Part shown: in pieces, positions 1 to 5,372 of the stretch | Layout: every line of letters begins with the position of its first letter | How positions within the stretch are numbered: the first letter of the stretch is position 1 | NCBI GenBank assembly: GCA_013298245.1 | Contig: JAAFHD010000274.1 | Location: 1 to 5,372 of the forward strand | Source: Alphaproteobacteria bacterium | GTDB lineage: Bacteria > Pseudomonadota > Alphaproteobacteria > Acetobacterales > Acetobacteraceae | Direction of reading: 5' to 3' | DNA: 5,372 nucleotides | Translations under genes and position numbers: made by a program | Notes under the pieces: model-generated | Told to the model about the DNA's origin: nothing | Databases searched by the model: none | The model's input: only the letters and a program-made list of their open reading frames with translations

Positions 1-2549
1 TCACCTATGACAGCAACCCAGGCCCCGGTGGCCTGGCCGATACCACGACCGCCGACAACACTGTGCCGGTGAACCCGACGCTCGCGAAATCGCTCATCAC
101 CAGCAATATCGTCGCGACCACCGACCCCGGTGACAGCGCTGCCTTCAACCCCACGCAACGCGATATCCAGCCCGGCGAAGAGGTCACCTATCGCATCACG
201 CTCACACTGCCGCCTGGCGCCAACCAGGCGCTCGTCATCAGCGACGACATGGCTGGCGGCTTGCTCAATCTGGTCTCCTCGCGCGTTGTCTCGATAGGCG
301 GGGATCTCTCCGGCAGCGCGCTCGCGGTGGGTGCGGCCGGCACGCTGACCGGCGGCGTGCTGCGCTTCGATTTCGGGACTGTCACTGGGGCCAATGGCCT
401 CGCACTGGCCAGTGCTGCCGACCAGATCGTCGTGGAAGTGGTGGGCCGTCTGCGCGCCGATGCCGCAGCCGGCGCCTCCGCGCTGGTGCAAGGCGCGCGC
501 GCTGACTATGTCATCCGTGGTGAGGCCGGCACCGAGACCGCCGCCGTCACAGCCGATGTGGTGCGCCCCGACCTCGATATCAGCAAGGCCACGAGCACCC
601 TCGGCCCGCTCGATGGCAATGACCCGGTGGACTACACGCTGCGGGTCAACAATCCATCGAGCGCCGTTGCTTTCGATGTGCAGATCCGCGATCCCTTCGC
701 CATCTCCGCGCTGCGCGCCTCGGGCACGGTCGCCATCAGCATCGATGGCGCGCCGGCCATCGGCGCCACCATTCTCAGTGGCGGCACGCTGAATGACCCG
801 AATGTCGCCGTGCTGATCCCGCGCCTCGATCCGGGCAGCATCGCGGTGCTGTCCTTCCGCGCCATCACCGGCCCGAACACGCTGAACGGCCCGGTCGTCG
901 AAAACCGCGGCGATGTCACCTGGACCAGCGCACCCGGCGTGAACCCGGATGAATTCACGCTGACCGAAGCCAGCAACATCATCACCATCCCGACCAAGCT
1001 GCCATCGCTCGCCAAGACCACCTTCGATGTCGCGGCCCCGGGCGTGACCAGCGATGAATTCAACCCCGCCATCCGCGACGCGCCGATCGGCGCGACCATC
1101 GCCTGGCGCCTGACCGTATCGCTGCAGGAAGGCGACACCACCGCCATCCTGCGCGACACGCTCCCCGCCGGCTTCCAGTACATCGGCAGCAGTGTCGTCG
1201 CGATCGGCAGCAAGGTCAGCGGCATCAGCACCGGCAGCGCCGGGGTGCTGACCGGCGGCGTCATCGTTTTCGACATCGGCCGGGTCACCAGCCTGGCCGA
1301 CAACAACGCGCAGACGGCAGCCGACACCATCACGCTGGAAGTGCTGGCGCGCGCCCTGCCCGGCCTCGCCCCTGGCAGCCAGCACACCAACAACGCCACG
1401 CTGGAAGCCATCTTCCCGACCGGCAGCACCTTCGTAGGCCCCGCCAGCGCGACGGTGGAAATCATCCGCCCCGACCTGGCCATCACCAAGACCGCCGGCG
1501 CGCAATTCGTCATCCTGGGCGAGAGCGCGCCGTACACCATCACGCTCTCCCACACCGGCAATTCCACCGCGCCCGCCTATGACGTGCTGGTGACGGATGC
1601 GGGGCTGCCCGGCTTCCTCTCGGTGATCCCGGGCAGCATCAGCGTGGCCGGCGCATCGGGCGGCAGCGTGATCGTGGCTGGCGGCGGCGGCTTCGCCATC
1701 ACCACGCCCGTGCTGCTGCAGAACGAGACACTGACCATAACCTATCGCGCGACGGTGCTGAACACGCAGGGCGATGGCCGCCTGCCCAACAGCGTCTCCG
1801 TGCTGGCCGACAGCGCGCCTGGCAATCCGCTGGGTGCCGACCCGCTGCGCCCCACCACATCGCAGGATCTGCTGGCGGCGAATTCGCAGGCCTCCATCAT
1901 CGCGATTTCCGGCCGCCCGCCGCCGGCGCCGCCCTTCAGCACCAGCCTGGATGACGCCGCCGGCCGCTTGGAACGCACAGAACGCATCTTCCGCCTGCCG
2001 AATTTCGAACCCGCCTATGCGGGCGCGGCCGACCCCGGCAGTTCGCTGACGATTTCGCTGCGCGATTTCGCCGGGCGCGAGATCAATTCCATCACCACGC
2101 TTGTCGATGGCGGCGGTTCCTGGGTGGCGCTGTTCTCCGCCTCCCGCGGCTATCCGGGGGATCTGCCGCGCGTCGAGGAATACACCGCCGGCACGCAGCT
2201 GTTCCGCGATGTCGGCCAGTCGCTGATCCCACCCTGGTACGGGCGCGAAATCCGCCTGCAGGAAGACCTGAATGACCGCCCCTATACCGCGCTGATCCAA
2301 GTCGAACGCGATGGCCTTGGGCCGTACGACATGCTGCCGCTCAACACACGCCTCTACTATTCGGATGCGATCAATCCTGGCCTGTTTGCCAATGATGCGA
2401 TCACCATCGCGGGCGCCATCGCGGGGCTTGCCGGCAGCAGCATGTCGCGCGGCATCGACGCGCTCTCGAACCCGCTCTCCTTCGCCTATAACCGCTTCGC
2501 CGGGCAGTTCCTCGGCGGCGGCGCGGCGCCCAGCTCTTCCAACCGATGA
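1..2549 (+). CDS. Large DUF11 / isopeptide-type Ig-repeat surface protein, 3' part (start missing)
   Basis: The reading frame is open from base 3 with no stop, so the gene begins upstream of the window. About 848 C-terminal residues are visible. They form four beta-rich Ig-like units in an alternating A-B-A-B order (nt 75-569, 570-1001, 1002-1472, 1473-1910). A units carry an F-N-P-x-x-R-D motif, a 'G-x-x-(V/I)-x-(Y/W)-R' strand and an LTGGV core. B units start with R-P-D-L-x-I-(S/T)-K. These match the style of DUF11 (TIGR01451) and fimbrial isopeptide-forming domains. A Pro-rich linker (1911-1943) leads to one bacterial Ig-like domain (about 2001-2135, A-D-P-G-S-S to G-G-G-S-W) and a C-terminal region of about 135 residues that I do not recognise. 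There is no LPXTG, no RTX nonapeptide repeat, and no Cys in the repeats. The likely role is an extracellular adhesin or structural surface protein exported by the downstream genes. That role is inferred; the domain class is fairly sure. Confidence 0.75.
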   Translation, partial: TYDSNPGPGGLADTTTADNTVPVNPTLAKSLITSNIVATTDPGDSAAFNPTQRDIQPGEEVTYRITLTLPPGANQALVISDDMAGGLLNLVSSRVVSIGGDLSGSALAVGAAGTLTGGVLRFDFGTVTGANGLALASAADQIVVEVVGRLRADAAAGASALVQGARADYVIRGEAGTETAAVTADVVRPDLDISKATSTLGPLDGNDPVDYTLRVNNPSSAVAFDVQIRDPFAISALRASGTVAISIDGAPAIGATILSGGTLNDPNVAVLIPRLDPGSIAVLSFRAITGPNTLNGPVVENRGDVTWTSAPGVNPDEFTLTEASNIITIPTKLPSLAKTTFDVAAPGVTSDEFNPAIRDAPIGATIAWRLTVSLQEGDTTAILRDTLPAGFQYIGSSVVAIGSKVSGISTGSAGVLTGGVIVFDIGRVTSLADNNAQTAADTITLEVLARALPGLAPGSQHTNNATLEAIFPTGSTFVGPASATVEIIRPDLAITKTAGAQFVILGESAPYTITLSHTGNSTAPAYDVLVTDAGLPGFLSVIPGSISVAGASGGSVIVAGGGGFAITTPVLLQNETLTITYRATVLNTQGDGRLPNSVSVLADSAPGNPLGADPLRPTTSQDLLAANSQASIIAISGRPPPAPPFSTSLDDAAGRLERTERIFRLPNFEPAYAGAADPGSSLTISLRDFAGREINSITTLVDGGGSWVALFSASRGYPGDLPRVEEYTAGTQLFRDVGQSLIPPWYGREIRLQEDLNDRPYTALIQVERDGLGPYDMLPLNTRLYYSDAINPGLFANDAITIAGAIAGLAGSSMSRGIDALSNPLSFAYNRFAGQFLGGGAAPSSSNR
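75..1001 (+). repeat. Composite A-B domain repeat, copy 1
   Basis: This is the first complete two-domain unit in the repeat protein. The A part (75-569) runs from P-T-L-A-K to the V-R-P-D junction. The B part follows to I-P-T-K-L. Corresponding landmarks recur in copy 2 at offsets of 903-915 nt: the R-D of F-N-P-T-Q-R-D at 159-164 versus 1074-1079, and R-P-D-L at 564-575 versus 1467-1478. A 15-nt identity (344-358 versus 1247-1261) encodes the LTGGV core. The repeat is otherwise diverged at both DNA and protein level, so it is an old domain duplication and not a recent tandem copy. Confidence 0.75.
1002..1910 (+). repeat. Composite A-B domain repeat, copy 2
   Basis: This is the second complete A-B unit, starting at P-S-L-A-K and ending at the I-I-A-I-S strand before the proline-rich linker. 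The A part contains D-T-L-P-A-G-F, the canonical DUF11-type strand-turn that copy 1 has degraded to D-D-M-A-G-G-L. The B part (from about 1473) begins R-P-D-L-A-I-T-K-T, a textbook DUF11 opening, and ends L-P-N-S-V-S-V-L-A-D. Residues encoded at about 3-70, before copy 1, resemble the tail of a B unit (T-Y-D-S-N-P-G versus T-W-T-S-A-P-G here), so at least one more copy probably lies upstream. Confidence 0.75.
2001..2135 (+). other. Bacterial Ig-like domain within the repeat protein
   Basis: The encoded stretch contains the hallmarks of adhesin-type bacterial Ig repeats: a G-A-A-D-P-G-S-S-L-T-I-S-L strand, a D-F-A-G-R-E-I turn and a closing D-G-G-G-S-W-V strand. Domains of this type are common in large type I-secreted adhesins. 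It occurs once here, between the DUF11-type units and the unrecognised C-terminal region. Confidence 0.55.
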
Positions 2550-4399
2550 GGCCTCGCTTGACGCTCCGCGCCGCACTCCTCGCCACTGTCCTGCTGCTGC
2601 CCGGCACCGCCGGCGCGCAGAACTGGGGCACCGACCGCTTCGTCAATTCCATCACCCAGGTGGACGCGATCGACGCCCGCTTCCGCGCGCAGATCCGCGA
2701 CGAAGTGGCGCGCCTGCACCGCCGCACCAACGAAGCCGCCGAGCCCTCGGGCGGCGAACGCCAGGCCGTGCGCGCCTTTCGCCCCTGGTGGATGGCCCCG
2801 GTCGAGCGTTCGCTCGAAAGCGGCAGCCGCGCGCTGCCGGCCACACTCGCCTTCATGTATGACAGCGCGCTGGTGAACAGCCAGCAGATGCGCGTCTTCG
2901 GCGACCTGCCCGCGATCCGCGAAACCACCGCGCGCGAAGTGGCCGGCCGCTACGTGCCGCGCGCCTATGCAGAAGGCCGCTATTCGGACGTCAACGACCC
3001 CACGCAGAACATCGCGCAAACAGGCGGCATGCAGCGCCTGCTGCAACGCGAACGCACCATCGAATTCGGCCTGCGCCAACGCCTGCCAACGGGCGGCGAT
3101 ATCGCGATCGGGCAGCGCTTCACCGCACTCTCCACCAACTCCACTTTCTTCAATCCGCAGAACCAGGCGATCTCGCGCAGCTTCATCACCATCGTGCAGC
3201 CCATCCTGCGCGAAGGCGGCATCGCCTATAACCGCTCGCTGCACGAGGTGGCGCGCATTGATGGCCGCGCCGCGCTGGCGGAATTCCGCCGCCAATCCGA
3301 AGGCCACCTGACCGAAATCGCGCGCGCCTATTGGACCGTGTGGCTCGCCCGCGCGCAGTACCTGCAACGCCAGCGCCTGGTGGAACAAACCCGCCCGCTG
3401 GTGCGCCGCGTCGAAGGCCGCGTGGGCCTTGATGCCGATACCGGTTTCTCCGCCCGCGCCCGCGCCGCACTCACCGTGCGTGAGGCCGATCTGGTGCGCG
3501 CCCGCAGCGCCGTGCGCAACGCCGAAGCGCGGCTGCGCGGCCTGGTCAACGACCCACGCTTCGAGACAGAACGCGTCAGCGAATTCATCCCCCTCGATCG
3601 CCCCGCCACGGATTACGCGCCCAGCACCCTCGAAGGCCTGATCGGCAATGCCGTGGCGTTCCGCCCGGAGGTCGAACAGGTCTTCCTCTCGCACCGCGCC
3701 GCGGTGCTGCGCGAAGGCCAGGCGCAGGTCGAGAGCCTGCCGCGCTTCGATGTCGTGCTGGAAGCCAATATGGGCGGGCGCGGCATCACCTCGCAGGGTG
3801 ATTTCGGTGCTGCGTTCGAGGATGCGCGGCGCTTCTCCAACCGCCCCGGCGGCGTGGTGGGCTTCCGTGTGGAAGTGCCGCTTGGCACGGATGATGCGCG
3901 CGCGCGGCTTGACCGCCGGCGGCTGGAAACGCGCCAGGTCGAAAGCCAGGGGCGTTCCACGCTGGCCACCATCGTGACGGAAGTGGAAGTCACGCTGAAC
4001 GAGTATCGCGTCGCCTTCCGCGAATTGGCCGCGCGTGCGACCGCGCTGGCCGCCGCCGACACCGATGTGCGAATGCAGACCGCACGTCTCGCGGGCGGTG
4101 CCGGCGGCGGGATCGACGCGCTGGACCGCCTGCTGTTGGCGCAGGACCGCCTGGCGGCCGCGGAAGAAGCAGCGGCACAAGCGCAGGCCACCTTCACCGT
4201 GGCCTTCACGCAGCTCGCGCGGGTCTCAGGCACTTTCACCGCGTCGGAACGCATGGACGTGCAGCGCATCGCGGACGCCAATCGCGGCCCGGTCTATGTC
4301 ATTCGTCGCGGCGAGCCAGAAGGCCCGCGCCCTGGCGGCGGTTCAGCCCGCCCTGCCCCCAACGCCCAGCCGCGCCCAGCGGCCGCCCAACCCCGATGA
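2546..4399 (+). CDS. TolC-family outer-membrane channel protein
   Basis: Predicted trimeric outer-membrane and periplasmic tunnel subunit acting as the exit duct of a type I-like export or efflux system. The start at 2546 overlaps the previous stop by four bases (ATGA) and gives a good signal peptide: Arg-rich n-region, hydrophobic residues 9-18, and a likely cut after A-G-A (residue 24). Two TolC half-repeats follow. The first has the helix with V-F-G-D-L-P-A-I-R-E-T (117-127), barrel strands from about 136, the turn Q-P-I-L-R-E-G-G (218-225) and long Ala/Arg/Glu-rich helices ending near L-V-N-D-P (333-337). The second has strands from about 398, the matching turn V-E-V-P-L-G (442-447) and helices to about 575. 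At 617 residues it is longer than the usual 420-500: there is an extra segment of about 65 residues after the signal (26-92, with W81-W82) and a Pro/Arg-rich tail (589-617). No Shine-Dalgarno is visible at the start, so translation is probably coupled to the upstream gene. The family call is strong; the substrate is inferred from context. Confidence 0.9.
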   Translation: MRPRLTLRAALLATVLLLPGTAGAQNWGTDRFVNSITQVDAIDARFRAQIRDEVARLHRRTNEAAEPSGGERQAVRAFRPWWMAPVERSLESGSRALPATLAFMYDSALVNSQQMRVFGDLPAIRETTAREVAGRYVPRAYAEGRYSDVNDPTQNIAQTGGMQRLLQRERTIEFGLRQRLPTGGDIAIGQRFTALSTNSTFFNPQNQAISRSFITIVQPILREGGIAYNRSLHEVARIDGRAALAEFRRQSEGHLTEIARAYWTVWLARAQYLQRQRLVEQTRPLVRRVEGRVGLDADTGFSARARAALTVREADLVRARSAVRNAEARLRGLVNDPRFETERVSEFIPLDRPATDYAPSTLEGLIGNAVAFRPEVEQVFLSHRAAVLREGQAQVESLPRFDVVLEANMGGRGITSQGDFGAAFEDARRFSNRPGGVVGFRVEVPLGTDDARARLDRRRLETRQVESQGRSTLATIVTEVEVTLNEYRVAFRELAARATALAAADTDVRMQTARLAGGAGGGIDALDRLLLAQDRLAAAEEAAAQAQATFTVAFTQLARVSGTFTASERMDVQRIADANRGPVYVIRRGEPEGPRPGGGSARPAPNAQPRPAAAQPR

Positions 4400-4821
4400 G
4401 GATGACAATGCGAACACTGAGCCTTCTTCTGGTCCTGGGCCTGGCCGCTTGCGGCCCGCGCGTGGCGACGATCGACGGTGCCGAAACCGGTGCCGCGGCC
4501 GACATCGTGCGCGTCACCACGATGCGCGTGATCAGCCCGGCCAGCAGCCGCCCGCGGATCGAGCTGCGCACCTCCGACGGCCTGCTCTATGCCGGCCAGC
4601 TGGAACCCACGGATGGCGATCCAGGCATCGGCGGGCCCGTCTCGCTTGGCGCACCCACGCGCGGCGCGCGGCTGACCGGCAACCTGGCAGCGCAAGGCAC
4701 GGTCAGTGGCCCGCCCATCGCCTGCCGCTTCGATGTGCTGAACCCCAGGCGCATGATCGATGGCGGCGGCGTCGGGCTGTGCCGCGCCGAGGGCGGCCGA
4801 CGCCTCGACTTCGTATTCTGA
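4396..4821 (+). CDS. Small lipoprotein of unknown function
   Basis: A 141-residue protein (137 if started at 4408) with a lipoprotein signal: a basic start, a Leu-rich core and lipobox L-A-A-C with Cys19. It should be lipidated and membrane-anchored. There is no Asp at +2 (residues after Cys are G-P-R), which fits outer-membrane sorting under the E. coli rule. The mature part is short and rich in beta-forming stretches, with two further cysteines (110 and 129) that could form a disulfide in the periplasm. The end G-G-G-V-G-L-C-R-A-E-G-G-R-R-L-D-F resembles a Gly-x-Cys / Gly-Arg beta-hairpin found in small alphaproteobacterial periplasmic proteins; this is a weak resemblance from memory. I do not recognise the family. 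It overlaps the tolC-like stop by four bases and sits directly before the M50-like gene, so an accessory role in channel assembly or cargo handling is plausible but unproven. Three in-frame ATGs (4396, 4402, 4408) compete. Confidence 0.85.
   Translation: MRMTMRTLSLLLVLGLAACGPRVATIDGAETGAAADIVRVTTMRVISPASSRPRIELRTSDGLLYAGQLEPTDGDPGIGGPVSLGAPTRGARLTGNLAAQGTVSGPPIACRFDVLNPRRMIDGGGVGLCRAEGGRRLDFVF
4398..4401 (+). promoter_or_regulatory. Candidate Shine-Dalgarno favouring the ATG at 4408
   Basis: GAGG at 4398-4401 lies six bases before the ATG at 4408, a good spacing for ribosome binding. The ATGs at 4396 and 4402 have no comparable purine-rich site before them (upstream is C-rich). If 4408 is used, the lipoprotein signal begins M-R-T-L-S-L-L-L and is still complete. 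If 4396 is used, initiation would depend on ribosomes finishing the TolC gene. Either choice gives the same mature lipoprotein. Confidence 0.45.
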
Positions 4822-4826
4822 ACTGA

Positions 4827-5372
4827 ATGTCCGCCACGGCGCTGCGCCCCATCGCCTCGCCGGGCCTGCGCGCCGCGCGCGTCGTCGCGGATGGTGAAGC
4901 CGCGTGGGTGCTCTCAACACCCATCACGGGTCGGCATTTGCGCGTCCACCCCAGGTTGCGCGCGTTGATCGCGCTGCTGGATGGCCAGCGCAGCCTGGCC
5001 GAAGCCATCCGCGCCCTGCCCCCACCCGCGCCCGACGCACCGGATGACGCAGCACTGCAAGCCGCTGTGCCCGCCTTGCTGCATGCCGGCATCCTGCACG
5101 TGCCAGGCCGCGCGGCGCCCAAGCCCAAGCGCCCGTCCGGCCCCGTCGCCTGGGCGCGCGCGCTGGTCTTCACCCGCTTTGACCTCGGCGATCTCGGGCG
5201 CACCATGCCGCTGGCGCGCCCCATGCTGGGCTGGTTGTTTACCTTGCCCGGCTTCGTGCTTTGGGCAGCACTAGTCGGCACCGCCGCCGCACTCTGGGCC
5301 ACGCGCCCGGAACAGGTCGCCGCCTCCTTCCAGGACATGCTGGATTTCGGCGCGCCCGATGCCATCCAGGCC
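4827..5372 (+). CDS. PqqD-like / M50 site-2 protease-type membrane protein, 5' part (end missing)
   Basis: The gene starts at the first possible ATG: an in-frame TGA at 4824-4826 lies directly before it, and the lipoprotein stop is five bases upstream. It stays open for 182 codons to the window end. Residues 25-92 look like a PqqD-type winged helix: W-V-L-S at 27-30, T-G-R-H-L-R-V around 34-40, L-L-D-G-Q-R-S-L-A-E at 50-59, then an acidic helix ending L-L-H-A-G-I-L (84-90). A basic linker follows, then F-D-L-G-D-L-G-R-T-M-P-L-A-R-P and a transmembrane segment at about 138-158. This order matches, from memory, large proteins annotated as peptidase M50 or HlyD-family with an N-terminal PqqD domain, where 'R-x-L-x-x-x-x-P-L-x-R-P-x-x' precedes the first membrane helix and HEXXH follows the next helix. 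The catalytic motif and any HlyD part would lie beyond 5372 and are not seen. There is no obvious Shine-Dalgarno, so coupling to the lipoprotein gene is likely. A plain PqqD-domain membrane protein is the alternative. Confidence 0.75.
   Translation, partial: MSATALRPIASPGLRAARVVADGEAAWVLSTPITGRHLRVHPRLRALIALLDGQRSLAEAIRALPPPAPDAPDDAALQAAVPALLHAGILHVPGRAAPKPKRPSGPVAWARALVFTRFDLGDLGRTMPLARPMLGWLFTLPGFVLWAALVGTAAALWATRPEQVAASFQDMLDFGAPDAIQA

Noticed and set aside
63..65. GTG at 63 as the true start of the repeat protein
   Set aside because: The frame is open to the window edge, the upstream residues resemble the tail of another repeat unit, and no signal peptide or ribosome site is found at this point.
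344..358. 15-nt direct repeat (also at 1247-1261) as a recombination or mobile-element site
   Set aside because: It encodes the same conserved LTGGV core in two homologous domains, so protein conservation and shared codon use explain it.
632..1567. 311-codon open frame on the - strand inside the repeat protein
   Set aside because: It lies wholly opposite well-supported Ig-like repeats and shows no recognisable domain; long antisense frames are expected at this GC content.
2486..4180. 564-codon open frame on the - strand opposite the TolC-like gene
   Set aside because: It mirrors the high-GC third positions of the + strand gene, has His/Arg/Ala-rich composition with no domain pattern or signal, and the + strand frame is a clear TolC protein with signal peptide.
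4035..4826. 263-codon + strand frame spanning the TolC end and the lipoprotein gene
   Set aside because: Its protein is Arg/Pro/Ala-rich without structure, and it overlaps two genes that both have clear signal sequences. Its stop at 4824-4826 only serves to fix the start of the fourth gene.
4822..4826. Terminator or promoter between the lipoprotein and the fourth gene
   Set aside because: Only five bases separate the genes; there is no hairpin with a T-run and no room for promoter elements.

Overview
The window is GC-rich (cgc, gcc, ggc and ctg codons dominate) and is filled almost completely by four genes on the + strand, with no room for internal promoters or terminators. Base composition, codon use and protein types suggest a high-GC proteobacterium, most likely an alphaproteobacterium of the Acetobacteraceae/Rhodospirillales kind. 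That placement is an impression, since no rRNA or housekeeping marker is present.

Layout: (1) 1-2549, the 3' part of a large secreted or surface protein built of tandem Ig-like DUF11 / fimbrial isopeptide-type domains, followed by one bacterial Ig-like domain and an unrecognised C-terminal region. Its start lies upstream of the window. (2) 2546-4399, a TolC-family outer-membrane channel protein with a signal peptide, an extra N-terminal segment and a Pro/Arg-rich tail. (3) 4396-4821, a small lipoprotein of unknown function with a clear lipobox. (4) 4827-5372 (runs off the end), the N-terminal part of a membrane protein with a PqqD-like winged-helix domain followed by a first transmembrane segment. 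It resembles the PqqD / site-2 protease (M50) / HlyD-type proteins. The HEXXH motif that would prove this lies beyond the window.

The first three genes overlap by four bases (ATGA) at each junction and the fourth starts five bases after the third, so this is one tightly coupled operon. My reading is a dedicated export cassette: a large repeat protein as cargo, a TolC channel, an accessory lipoprotein, and an M50/HlyD-like inner-membrane component in place of, or alongside, the usual ABC transporter. The gene families are supported by sequence features. The cargo-exporter relationship is inference from gene order. No RNA genes, CRISPR arrays, mobile elements or terminators were seen.
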